Below, in pieces: positions 10,579 to 22,510 of a DNA stretch of 64,000 nt. The notes under the pieces are model-generated. The model saw nothing but the letters and a program-made list of their open reading frames with translations. It did not search any database and was not told the DNA's origin. Both the position numbers and the translations under genes were made by a program. Where the stretch lies: positions 496,001-560,000 of the forward strand of contig NHZP01000008.1 of assembly GCA_003313425.1 (NCBI GenBank). Reading direction: 5' to 3'. Positions within the stretch are counted from its first letter, which is position 1; each line of letters starts with the position of its first letter. This stretch comes from Pseudopyrenochaeta lycopersici. Taxonomy: Eukaryota > Ascomycota > Dothideomycetes > Pleosporales > Pseudopyrenochaetaceae.

Positions 10579-13278
10579 TCAGCCAAAGCCTCTAAACCCT
10601 CCAACGTCCCTTCTGAAAAACTTGCCAATATTCTTCAAATTGCTTTCAAGGTTTGCCTTGGCGGCATCTCCAATTCCTCCATCCGTTGCGCCTTCCTGCT
10701 GCTGTCCTGGTGCGGGGCTACCAAACCGATCCACACCGTCTCTCGCTGCATTGACAAGCATATTGCCCAAGCCAGCGGGATCAAAGCGTCCACCACTTAG
10801 ACTTGGTGTTCCCATTCCACCCATCGTGCCCATCACACTCCCTGCACTGCCCAAACTTCCAATCCCACTACCTCCATGTGCGCTCTGAATCTGCAGCGGA
10901 GTAAGTAGCGGGCTATTCTGCACCAGATTCTCATGATTCGGCGAAGCGCGGAAAGCAGCGAAGAGGTCTAGCAGCTGTGTTTGCTCTGCTTTGCGGATCC
11001 CCTTGAGTTCAAGAATTTTGCGAAAGTTGGTGTCTGATTTATCGGCAATGTGAATAAGGTAGGCTTGTACGAGGGCTTCGGGCGGAGCGGGGCGGACTTG
11101 AAGGGTCTTCAAAAGTGGGTCAATTTTTGACATGCTCTGTGTTACGCGTTTGACGAAGCTGTATTATTCGTTAACATGGTAGAAAGGCAGTGAAGTGCGG
11201 GGTTACCAACCTTGCTGGTGGTGCAGTCCCAGGCTCCTCATTGAGTGTGGGCAGCTCCGTGAAGCCCTTTTTCAGGACGTAGGAATCCAGTAGCATCTGC
11301 TCAGCGCCAACTTCGGAGATGGGTTTACACTGCACGATATTCGTAATGTATGTGGTGGCCATGAGATCCACCAAATTGTCGCTGAATGCACGCGCGTATT
11401 GCTGCTTGTGTAGACACTTCAGAATTTCAGCGGCCTTTTCCTTGAAGTGTCGTAGGAGTTCTGAAACGTATGTACTTTGATCCCCCACACTCTCAAGTTT
11501 ACTCCACGGCGTATTTCGCATTTCTCTCCAACTAGGTTCACATGCTATTTCGACTCTTCTGACCAGCATGCGAACAGTGGAGCTGGCGATGCCCATAAAG
11601 GCGTCAGCCTGGCTTTGCAGGTCGACCTTTGTCTTGAGCTCTTCATCGATGCGACCTTTGATCTTCTCTTCCAATTGGTTGCAAGTCATGTAGCAATAGT
11701 CCGCGGTGTTGAGGATGAGGATTGCATCTTCTAAAGACGGTCCTTGTGCCCCTGACTTCTCGCTGAGGAAGTAGTACAACACCTGCTGGCCATACTGATC
11801 CAGATACTTGGCAAAGGTCGTGGACAATTCTAGTAACCTGGTTCCAGTCGAGAGTTTCGCACACTGTCCTAAAGTTAGACGGTAGAAGTGGAACAGCTCT
11901 GTTGAGGAAGGTATGACAGCCTGATGTGAGAAATCTTCTTCGCTATTTCTCAGCGGTTGCTGTCGATACTTTGGTATCAAGGTCCCGAGTTGCCTGAATG
12001 GTTAGTGCAGTGTTCAAGAATTACGGCTGCGTTACGTACTTGTCTTGAGACTCCACCCAAAGACTCATGTAAGGCTCGAAGGCTTCTGAGATGGCTTGAC
12101 TAAAGCCATGCAACCTATCGTCCTTGGACGCCATGGTGTCGATTGAAGAGCGAGACTGCGCCGTGTGAGTGAGTGAATGTGATATCAGTGCATATCAGGA
12201 TCAATATACCTCATTGGAGAATCGCCTCTCTAGACTGTGTTCGAAATTGAGAGTTTCTTGCAAACAGGACAGAAGTAGATCAACGTCCAGTGTCTGGCCG
12301 TCCCCTCTCCGCATAGAACGCTGCAGGATGGCCTTGAAGTCTTCCCGAGTGCCTTCACAGAAGGAGTTGGCCAGCATCTCGTTGACTTTCCAGTAAGGCG
12401 GGAAAATGGACGCGTGCTCGACATCATATGTCTTCATCATGCGATTGAACCAAGAGTACCTTCTCGAGATATTATCAAGTGAGCCGGCCTGGACATGGTT
12501 AGCGCTGGTAGAATAGCATCACACCAAGCGGGGCACCAACTTCATCGTTTCCACGGAACACCTGGCGGTATTCGCGGAGCTGCGTATTGCAGTACCAATT
12601 AATGAGCCGTGTTCGTGCATGCTCTCCAAGCGCGTCGATGACATTGCAGGCCTCTGCAAGCATAGCCTTGCGCTGTCCCACCTCTCCCTTCGCAAATGTG
12701 ACCTCGAAGTCTTCGCAAACCTGCTCGAGCAGTTCACCCTGCACATCGGCCACGTTGCGACTTAGCGTGGCGATCTGATCTATAGAGCGGTAGCTCTTGA
12801 AGTGTGCCACAAGCTGAATCACAGCCTGCAGCAGTTGTGCACATTCTCTATACTGGCGCGACTTGCTCAGGCTCCGCAGTTGCTCGTATGCGGTTGTCAG
12901 CATTTGCAGCCGCTTCAAGGCCGTCATGGAGAGTGTCAGGTTCCGCTTCGTACTGTCCAAGCGCTTGATATCCGCTGTCATTTCGGTAATGGTCTGCTCC
13001 GTCTGCATGGCTCGCTCGCGCACACTCTCGATCTTCCTGAACAAGTCGGCCAGTTCTGCCTTGGCGGCTTGTATGCGCTGCACGCTGTCGGCATCTGAGG
13101 CAGACTGTGAGGCGACGACCCCGGCAATATCCTCGTCCAGGTCATCTTGGTAGTTGCGGAGCGCCTCGGACGTGGCAGAGACGGAGGAGAGCGCGGCGGG
13201 GTGGGAAAAGATGGCATTCAGGTGGCCGATGGGATCGTATTCAGCTGCATTGAGCGTCAGCGCCGAATCCATGCCCAT
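10579..13278 (-). CDS. VPS53: Vacuolar protein sorting 53, GARP tethering complex subunit
   Basis: Five exons: 13278-12541, 12488-12210, 12155-12040, 11993-11211 and 11158-10579, giving 831 residues, the usual length for fungal Vps53. Vps53 with Vps51, Vps52 and Vps54 forms the GARP complex, which tethers endosome-derived vesicles at the trans-Golgi. The N-terminal coiled-coil region (about residues 20-130) has the family signature EMTADIKRLDSTKRNLT and MTALKRLQMLTTAYEQLR. The middle has DNISRRYSWF and the block ending FPPYWKVNEM. The C-terminal part carries DPLLKTLQVRP and TNFRKILELKG, with a Gly/Ser-rich tail. Introns 1 and 4 use a GTTGGT donor; these choices keep family motifs continuous, and exon phases agree throughout. 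Confidence 0.93.
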
Positions 13279-13778
13279 GATTGTCCCCTGGACGGCGTAC
13301 TAGATTCCAGGAAGCTGGAAGTAGCAGGCATAGAGTCCAGCGGAGGTCCGCATGAACCCGCGCGCGCTCGCGGTACGCGGCCAGGGTTGTCGCAGAAGGC
13401 AGTAGCGCGTTGGTACAAGGTATCGGGGCACTATTTCCGGCTGCTGGCACACTGAGGCGTAGTATTTGCGATACTGGTAACTATTGGCAATATCGTGAGG
13501 TTATGCGCAACACACCGCGTATCCTCAGGGTCTCGAGCCTCAACCCTGGCCCATGCTTTCACGCTAAATTACGCTCCGCACTGGGGGAGCCATTTGGGGA
13601 CTTCACGCGAGTCACAGCAACCACCAGGTCCAAGAGAGGAAATTGATTGACCAGTTGGCTTGATACTGCGCTAATGCCATTGCTATTCCATGATGCTTTT
13701 ATATGCTGATAATCCCAATCTATCGCTACCAACGATGCCAAGAGGAACAGGCCCCTCACAAGCCTCTCTAAGCAGAGA
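13279..13778. other. Intergenic, VPS53 promoter / chitinase 3' UTR
   Basis: 500 bp without a gene. Both neighbours are on the minus strand, so the VPS53 promoter lies here. Confidence 0.55.
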
Positions 13779-15062
13779 CTACTGCGGGAACAGACCCAGG
13801 AAACCATTATACACGAGACTGCGGTCCTTCTGAGTGAGAGAGCTTGCATCGCCTGTGCCGGTCCAGTAGAAGAGCCCACCCAGCTGGTTCTGTCGCACAT
13901 AATTGGCTTTCATCCTGACCGTATATGGCACGTCGTAGGTGACAAATCCTCCATCCCCTCCGATGCAGTAAGCTGCGCCAAGCTGTTCGTCAACATGCTC
14001 CTCTGCACCAGGACGTGGCAGGTCGCGGTACTCGAACGTCCCCTCTTCCCCTGCTTGCCCGTCGAATGAGTGGCCCACACCTTCCGTGTTCGTGAACGAT
14101 CGGCCGTAAGCAGGCACACCCATTACAATCTTTTGCGGTGGTACTCCCTGTCTAACCATGTACGAGACAGCCGAGTGGCAAGAGATGGCAGCCTCAGGAC
14201 TGTGCGGAATGTGCGGGGTGAAGAGCTGAGCTTGGTGACCACACTTGCTGACCCAAGGGCCGGAGTAGTCGTAAGCCATAAGGTTGATCATGTCAAGGTA
14301 GTGCGAAGCATGTGCTAGATTAATGTGTTGGAGGGCCCATTCGCCTGCAGGAAGAGCCGTAGACAAGGTGTACTGCGGGGCTGGCAAATATTGACGTAGT
14401 CTGGCTAGTAACGCGATGTAATCATCACCCTGACTTCTGTCCGAGGGATGTTCCCAGTCGACTGACGTTACAATAAGCAAAGCAGAAAAGCTAGAGCAGA
14501 AATCATGAGCTTACTATCAATCCCATCGATACCGAATTGCTGCACAAGGCCCAAAGCTGTTTGGGCAAATCTTTCACGGCACGCGGGATCTCTAGCAACT
14601 CCCGCGAATGGCTCACTGCCCTTGCCGCCACCACCCACAGACAAGACTACTCGAAGCCTCGTGTACCTCCGTTTCAGTAGAGCGAAAGAATTCAAGCAAC
14701 CTTTTGTTGCAGGAACGTCGTCGACGCCGGGAACGTCAATTTGCGCATCCGCCCATTCATCACTGAGCTGTAGGGCCAATTAGATAGAGAACAACCCCGA
14801 GTAGATACTCAACGTACATATACAGTACCATCTTCCTTCACCCTAAATAGATCAGCGAAGAATGAAAGCTTGCAAGAGAAAGAACGTACCAAGCAAATGC
14901 ATAAAACACATGCGAAATAACATCGTAGTTCAAAGATACCGGTGGCTGATCGCGATAGATCCGCCAATTGGGATAATAAACTCCGTTCCAATACATTGCT
15001 TGTAGTGGTGTCGAAAAGTTGGTGTTGTGACAAAGTGGGGGATTCAAGTAGGCTCGGCTCAT
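13779..15062 (-). CDS. Glycoside hydrolase family 18 chitinase
   Basis: Four exons: 15062-14890, 14842-14818 (25 nt), 14767-14515 and 14461-13779, giving 377 residues. It hydrolyses beta-1,4 GlcNAc bonds of chitin. The GH18 signature is complete after splicing: VVLSVGGGGKG (the SxGG strand) and D147-G-I-D150-I-D152-W-E154, with Glu154 as the catalytic acid. INLMAYDYSG, VMGVPAYGRSF and a late GGLFYWTGTGD follow, all expected in group A (class V) enzymes. Intron 3 splits the catalytic motif inside the Ile codon. There is no signal peptide and no chitin-binding module, so it may be cytosolic or secreted unconventionally; an unseen upstream exon could change this. Confidence 0.9.
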
Positions 15063-16458
15063 TATCGGACGTCGTCAGCTAGCTACCTAGCTGCGTCTTC
15101 GGTCCTGCACGTCAGAGCACGAGGTAGGTGGAGTCCGGTAGTTTATGGAAGGATTGAGATGTGAAGAAAATCAGAAGCACTTATTACTGAAAAGTTATAT
15201 AGATGGTGTATCCCTCATATATATCTACATAAAGGTAGGTGTCGGATCAGTATGAGCCTGGTGGCACTGCAGCCGTTTGTTGTATATTCTGGTTGTTGTG
15301 TAACTCGGATGAAGCCGAATGGGGACGAAGAATGGCGCACAATTCGTTATTGGATCGGAAGGTTATCCAAAATGTGCTCTGCCTGCGCTCATATATAAAT
15401 GAGTATTTCTAAGCAGTTGACGGCGCCAGCGAAGCCACGAGGTGATGTAATGCCTAATGATCGCCTTGTAGGACGGGCGGATTGCGTTCCTATCTCAGAA
15501 CAGGCAGAGCGACTAGTGCGGGAACTGCCGTGACTGCCCCAATGTTTATCGTAGATTTGAAGATGAGACACAGGCCAAAAAGCCCTGAGATAATGATCAA
15601 AGCAATCATTGTGACGCTTGCCTCCATCGGAAGCATTGAACGCATTGAGCGCACTCTGTTCGCGTGAGCTGATGCTGGCAGCTCCTCATGATCACCACTG
15701 CTGCTCGGCTGTGGAGACTAGCTGGAAAGATCACGAGAAAAGTATCGCATTAGGTTGATGCTTTTACAATGTGGCTGAGCTTTCCTGTTTTCAGACAACC
15801 AGGTCAGGGACATGGTAAGTAATACTCCTCGGCCTGGAAACCATTCACGTCGAGTGCAGACGTACTCCTCAATGCGTGCGCATTGAAGAAACAGGAGCCA
15901 AATCGGGCTCTGTGGCATTGGTCGAAGTCGTCCGGATGAACGATCCGTAGCCAAGGACCTTGTTGAGCGATTGCGGAGACTGGCGGAGTAACAAAGAGCG
16001 ACTCCACACAAAAAATCTCACCGGAAGTGCGTGTGCCGCTAGACGACCTCTAAAAACTGAGGCGTCAAGACGGCCCGTAGAAAGCGAGGCCTGAGTTGTG
16101 AAGCGTCATATAGACATGTGCCGCCACACACCAATATCGGCTGGGCGGCGCGTAGAACTCAAATGTCGTCGGCAGGTCCGGGGATAGTGTGGTCGTAGCC
16201 CACAGGGGTTCGATGATGTGCATGAGAAGCGCAGGAAAATCATGGGCGCGGGAGAGGAGAGATGATCAACGCCTGCAGCGATGGAGGCGTCTCTTGGCAA
16301 TCACGTGGACGCGTCATTTCAACGTGCCCCAATTATGCGCGCTATCAAAACATCGTTGACCGGTAGCAACCCGACATCATCTGTCTGCCACGTCCCACTC
16401 GTCACAGTGTCTCAAAATTTGGCATTAGCACCACAGACTGTGCTTCACCCGCGCCGGT
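15063..16458. other. Divergent intergenic region, chitinase / yth1
   Basis: Holds both promoters. A 67-codon minus-strand frame at 15804-16007 looks protein-like but has no ATG, so I do not call it. Confidence 0.5.
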
Positions 16459-17284
16459 ATGACTGAGGTTTTGACCCCAGCGACCGTGACGGTACCTGAC
16501 CAGAAGTCGGAGGAGTCTGGACCGCCTGCCTATACTTTCAATTTCAGCGAATTTCTGCGACGAGAATACCGCTTTGGCCTTAACCCTGAGCGGCCGGCAT
16601 GCAAAGCTTACGTGCAGGGGCATTGTCCAGATGGCAACCGGTGTTTGAACAAGCACCATGTCTCATCATCCTACAACAAGTACGTGGCATAGCTGATCAG
16701 ACACTTATAGTGCTAGAGTCAGCTAATCAGTCTCCACCAGCCTCGTCTGCAAGCACTGGCTACGGGGGCTATGTAAAAAGGGCGAAACATGCGAGTTCCT
16801 TCATGAGTACAATCTACGACGCATGCCCGAATGCTCATATTACGCGCGTACCCAGACGTGCTCGAATGGTGACGACTGCCTTTACCTACACATCGACCCG
16901 GAAGCGAAGCGCCCATCATGTCCTCATTTTGATCGTGGCTTCTGCCCTCTTGGCCCACACTGCGCTCTAAAACATAACAAGAAGGAGAAATTGTGCCATT
17001 TTTATCTGGCTGGCTTCTGCCCTGAGGGAAAGGGCTGCAAGTATGGAGCACACCCTAGGTTTCCTATGGATCTGAAAAAGCCCGAAGTACGCGTAGAGAA
17101 GAGCCCCGAGGAATTGGAGGCTGAGCGTGCAGAGCGTGAACGCGAGATGCTGAAAAGGGAAGAGGAGGAGCGTGAACGAGACGAGAGGAATGGACACCAA
17201 GGTGGTGGTCGTGGCTTCAGAGGCAACTGGGGCGATCGCAAGAAGCGAGGAGGTAGAGGAAGAGGTAGGGGGCGAGGGTACTGA
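16459..17284 (+). CDS. yth1: mRNA 3'-end processing protein Yth1 (CPSF30 homologue)
   Basis: Exon 1 (16459-16679) and exon 2 (16741-17284) are joined over a 61-nt intron (GTACGT, branch CTAAT, CAG), giving 254 residues. Five CCCH zinc fingers are visible: [65 protein letters not shown] and [16 protein letters not shown]. The intron falls just after finger 1. Finger spacing and the [11 protein letters not shown] block are diagnostic of Yth1/CPSF30, the subunit of cleavage and polyadenylation factor that binds the AAUAAA-like signal. A charged Glu/Arg helix and a short RGG-type tail end the protein; similar tails bind RNA in relatives. Confidence 0.95.
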
Positions 17285-20036
17285 TTGGACACAACTTGAT
17301 CACACCAGTGCGTTGCATCCCACTGGTTTACTATATACCCTCGCGAAAATCTGGAGACGTAAAGAAGGCGGGAATGGCTTCTGTTGCCAGGGTAGGTGGG
17401 GGACCGCCCAAATGCACGATCATGATATCAAGACCTCGAATGGAAGCATGCTACTGGGCTAGCAAGATACCCGTAGCGATCTTCGTGGTCCACTGCCTCG
17501 CAAGGTCCTACACAATACGACATAACCTGCGTCTGGTAGTCTGGACCCTTGATACTGCATTTCGACGGTCTTATAAAACCGGCAGCTAGGGCTTTGAGAT
17601 ATGCCTACGCTGTGTGGTTCGTTTGAGGATTGCCTCAGTAGTGAAAGTAGAAACAGGTTTCAGAACATAATAGTGTCAGTGTAAGGCGATAAAGATGACA
17701 AATCAAGCTCGTAGATTTGGTCCGAGTAAGTTGTACCGATGAACCTTGCTTGCTTTTGGTGTCTCCACATATTTATTGAAATCAGACGTATACTTTCAAT
17801 AAACTTTCATCACGGCCAATCTCTACCCCATCCCTTCCACCACCATTACCTGCACCATTTGTGAACCATCTCCCTTTCGTCGGGCATGTGATCATCATCT
17901 CATGCGCATCATCACCTCCTGCGGGGTCAGCACACCCTATTACTGTTCACAATATCGGAGCATTACCAGTTAGTGTCCCCTTAGACAACACCATCTATGC
18001 ACAAAACTTGATCGGATTACTTGTTTGGCTGATGGCACACGACTGCTGCGCCATTGCTCGACGCGCTCAGCTTGCAGTGAGCGGTGAAGGTTATGCATGA
18101 CACCATTGCGTTGCAGTGCGAGGGATCCTGGGTGATGGATCGCGTGTGCGTGTAACTAACAGATTTAGTATAGTATGCGAGCCGCGCTAGACGCGCAGGG
18201 AGGAAAGTGTCCTCGTGAGAAGGTTAAGAGGACAGAGGAGCTTCGTAGTGTGCCGAAGTTGATCTTCCATGAGCCTTTGTACACCCACATGATTTTTGTG
18301 CAACGTTGGTTGGATTCCCGTGCCTTTTTGGCTACAAATCGTGCTCTAGAGATACTTAAACTTGAGCAATACATTCGCATGGTACGAGCTATGCTGTCGT
18401 TGGAAGTAGCACGAAGCATCGGTTGCATCAAGAGTCTCATCTCTCTATACTCAGCGGTCGACCCGGAAGCGGGCACAATCATCCTGAAGTCGCCTAAAAC
18501 GCCCTATTTGACCAATCAGTTCATGTGTATTTTGCTCTTGTAGTACTGAAGGTGGTCCCCCACGAAAGACGAAAACAGAGGTTCTTCGAAATGACAAAAC
18601 AAAACCTACGCCTCAGCCAGGCCACCCCTTATTGGTTCACAAGATCTTATGAATCAGTTCAGTGGACCCCTGAAGGGCATTCCTTTGCGCTTGGATGCAG
18701 TGAACATGACTAGATCATGCCACGGCGCACTGCTATACGCCAGTTATGAGCGCATCACAATACCCTAGCTGCGTTCGGTGTAGTGATAGTGCGACGGAGG
18801 AATTGAGCACAATAGACCCACCTTTCTAAACTTAAATTCAACCTCACCTCTTCTGCTGTGCCTATATCACTATGTTATTGTCTCTTTCATCTTCCTGAGA
18901 CCGTCAAACAATCCCTTCGAGTGGTTGAATTATATGCAGCGACTTCGAGGCATTGCCTGACTTTGTTTTTGTTGGCTAGGGTGGGAAACAACAACGCTCG
19001 GGAACCGATACGGAGGGGCTACTGCATGATGAATACTGTGACATGTTTCGACGACTTCGCACATCCTGGAGCAGTAGCTCTTGGGCGTATCAAAGCGCTG
19101 GTATCATCTTAAACCGGCCATCGCAAGCAGTGCTTCCTTCAATCAATTCTCAGCCTCATGCTTCGTGGTAGATTGAAGCGCCGTTCCATTGTCACACAGC
19201 CAAAGGGCTTGCTTTTATCTTTGGAAACGTTGGAAGGATCTCGGTCCGCCTATCGCAACCACACATCAGCCTTGTGGATCGCAACACATTCGAGGCTGCG
19301 AACTGGAGATGTTCCACATGTCGCACTTCCTGGCGCTTCCCTTCTCGGCATATGCTGACGTGCATGCTTTGCCACATGTTTCGGTTATCATTCGATTGAG
19401 GTTGTTCTCTTATTGCCTCTTCTGCTGCAAGGTTGCTGGTTCTGTCCACTGAACTTGCGCGGCAACCACCCTTGGAGCTCCACTGCAGCAACATTGGCGT
19501 CTACCCCCGCACTTGAAAACTTCGAAGCCCGACCAGCAAACATGGAAATAATTGAGCGTCCAGAGAAAACTTCGCAATAAGCGCGAGTCAGACACACACC
19601 CTTTCCAGCGGCCAACCAAGTACGGGATATTTACGATTGCAGAGTTTCGACCTTCTACAAAATTAGCCCCCTCGAAGTCCTGAGAGCTACGTGAGCGTAC
19701 TGATACAGGATTAAATGGCCCCAATCTGAGAGAAGGACTTACGATTTAAATGTGCATATAAACCTCCGGAATCCGTCATAATGCCACCAGAACGATCGCA
19801 TCACTCATCTTTGCTCTTTCAAACCACTACTCTCGATACCCCTGAACACTTGTGGCCTATCTTCTTATTATTGTGCACCCTCGGCCTACCCGAACCAAGG
19901 CGGCCTCAACGTCAACTGCCCCGTTCTATCAGCTTAATCATTCCGGCACAGGACGACCGATTTGAGCTGTTGTCTCTTTCTTCTTATCCGACCCCTGATA
20001 TCATTTTCAACCTCTTCACTCCTCACTTCATTCACA
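17285..20036. other. Gene-poor intergenic stretch
   Basis: Start of the accessory block. A 123-codon plus-strand frame at 18175-18543 is preceded by a branch/acceptor-like TAACTAACAGATTTAG, but the antisense frame is equally open and no family is recognised. Nothing else supportable. Confidence 0.45.
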
Positions 20037-21181
20037 ATGCAAAGCTCTAACCCAGTAGCGATACCGCTATCCAACCAACCCTCCTTACAGGCATCCTCGG
20101 CACATGAAGCTCCGAGCTTTGTAGACGACTACCAACTGCATCCTGCCGGATACCCTAGACTGGCTTTGTTTTTCTCGAAGTGTTCCAGATATCTTCATCT
20201 TCGAAGGTTCTCTGCCCTCGCGATTCGCCTGTTACTTTATCGCCAGCATCACCTTATAGAATTGGAGAGTGAACTCCTTCGGCTGGAAGCAAGAGATGCC
20301 AGCAGTATCGAGCCAGGCCGGCGACGCTTCTGCAGCGACTTTGCTCATCTCAAAGCTCCGCCTCCAACGCAGCATGGCTCTGACCAACCAATCCAGCATG
20401 ACTCTGAGCAAAAGGACTTGTACGAAGCTTTGAAGCGCGAGGTGAAGGAGTACGGTAAGCTTGAATGTGAGCAGTTAGATGGTCGCATGTAGACTGATTA
20501 TACTTAGAGAAAGCTTTGCTTCGGTTTGATCGCCTTGGAACCAAAGGTTACGACGTAACAGAGCTCCGCACTATCCAGTGGTTCATAAATCGGCCAGATG
20601 AATCCGTTCTTCCGTTGACTGGAGTCGATGCTTTAGCCTGGGGTTCCGTACTCAACCCCGAAGGCCATGCATTCGATATGATTCAGGTTGTAGGCCGACC
20701 AGATCCAAGTGCCGTAGGAAGATTCTTCAGGAAGAAGGTTTTATTATGGGCGCCTCGTCTGCCAAGGTGGCTCTGGCCGTACTTATTTTGGTCTAAGAAA
20801 GGCCCAGAAGCACTTCGCCCATATTACTTCAGTAGTCGAGTGTTCGACGTGGTATCGCTGATACTGGGAAACTTGGTAGTTTCCCTTCTCATTTATGCAG
20901 CGGTAACTTCGTTGTACTTCACTGCCGATCGAGCGGCCAGTGTCGCGGGGGTCGTGGCCATCGCTAGCATTGTTAGTGTCTGCAGCATCCTATTCCGCAA
21001 TGCACATTTCGTGTCAATGTTCGCCGCGTGGGTCGAGTCAGCTAAATCTTCTCTGGAAACTTTGCTAATGAGACAGGGTATGTGCTGTGTTGGTCACACT
21101 GCTCCTGAACGATGGCAGACAATGCTCTCAGCCAACTCAAACGTCATCAGTATCCAAACGCTGTTAAAAATCGTTACGTAG
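20037..21181 (+). CDS. DUF6594-like membrane protein (first of three)
   Basis: Exon 1 (20037-20454) and exon 2 (from 20508) are joined over a 53-nt intron, giving about 363 residues if read to 21181. The N-terminal block GYPRLALFFSK..LHLRRFSALAIRLLLYRQ is the typical DUF6594 opening, followed by a Glu/Leu helix, LYEALKREVKEYEKALLRFD, and a C-terminal pair of hydrophobic helices (VVSLILGNLVVSLLIYAAV and a second from VAGVVAIASIVSV). Function of the family is unknown; it is expanded in filamentous ascomycetes. The 3' end is uncertain: a strong donor GGTATGT at about 21076 could splice to an AG near 21118 and change the last residues. Confidence 0.72.
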
Positions 21182-22480
21182 CGTGTTTGGCACGGAGCTT
21201 CTGTGCGTTGATGCGAGAATGAGTTTGGCAATGCCGGTGAGAGTAACACTTACATTCTATGAGAGGCTCGAGGTAAGCACGGTATCTACACAACACGCTC
21301 TTGCATACTTCCCTCACTAACAATTTTCACGGAAGGCAGAAAGGCATCCGAGAATGGCGCCAGTGCACCTTGGGGCTCAGTAAATCGCTAACCGTGATCG
21401 ACAATATGCCGTCGCATCGTGACCGCCCCCGCTATCCCCGAGATATAGCGCACACAGACCCTATGCAAGATGATCCCAGAAAGGCGCCATGTGCCTTGAT
21501 CGGTCTCATCACTCATGTGCTTGGTTGCTAGTTAGACAATTACGATATTGTTGACACTTCTATCTCGAGGTAAACAAGCAGTCAGATAATGCACAGATTC
21601 ATACGATAAATATACAACTTTGGCTCTGCTGTCACGCGGTCTTCATCGAAAATATTGGCACAGGACTCTGATCTTGGCCACGCTCTATTCCAGGAGAGCA
21701 GACGTACGGTCTGATTAGTGCACAAGGCTCATTTTGACCAAAACCAAACCCGCAGAATGCGACTGTAAACGGCCAATGAACACGTTAAAGGACTTTAGCT
21801 TGCATGCATCCTTTAAAAAAGCGCTCCGCATCTCCTCAAGAGTACTCCAGTCTTCGATATTTGAGAGACACCGCTCTTCCATAACTCAGCCTGTGCACCA
21901 AGCCACGTCCCCATGCTTGTGGGTGATCGGTACGGTGTGGAAGCGACAGCTCATGTCGTTTCTTCCTAGTAGAATACAGCTAGTTGTGGGCATAAAACCG
22001 CCTCTTCAGCGTCTTTTGGATCGAATAGCCCACAATCCAGTTTTCACACCTTCGGTGCCCGCTATTCAAGAATTGGAGGTATCTCTCAAGAAGTCATTCA
22101 ACATGGGCGCCAAGATACAACCGCACGATTGCCTAGTAGCTTACAACCCTCGGGAGGTTAAAGGTGTGACTTTCAATCCATTATTCATGCTCCAAGGAGT
22201 ACAGCTGGCTGACCTGATTGTTTAGCTTGGCTCAAAGATCCCTTGTACATAGCTAGGTTCGCTCAGCAAGCAGCTTCGATACAGGAAGCGAAGAGCCGCA
22301 TTGATGTTGTATCGCCACCCGTCGACGCAAGCAGAGCAGCCTGGACATCCCACCCCTTCTTAATCAATGCCGCATTCCCAATGCCGCATCCCCGGATGAT
22401 TCAAGGCGCCTCGTCCTCTGCACCCTAAACTTTATCAACGTTTCATGCAGCTAGAATCCGCCACCTGGATGCCATGCTAT

Positions 22481-22510
22481 CCGGTCAAAGGGTCACCGGT
22501 CAAAGGGTCG
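22481..22510 (+). repeat. 15-bp tandem duplication
   Basis: CCGGTCAAAGGGTCA is followed directly by CCGGTCAAAGGGTCG, 14 of 15 identical. Non-coding in context. Confidence 0.9.

Noticed and set aside
15804..16007. Protein-like minus-strand frame in the chitinase/yth1 intergenic region
   Set aside because: Begins with GTG rather than ATG; no convincing upstream exon could be joined.
18175..18543. 123-codon plus-strand frame with a branch/acceptor-like sequence just upstream
   Set aside because: The antisense strand (18165-18482) is equally open, no family or structural pattern is recognised, and no first exon was found.
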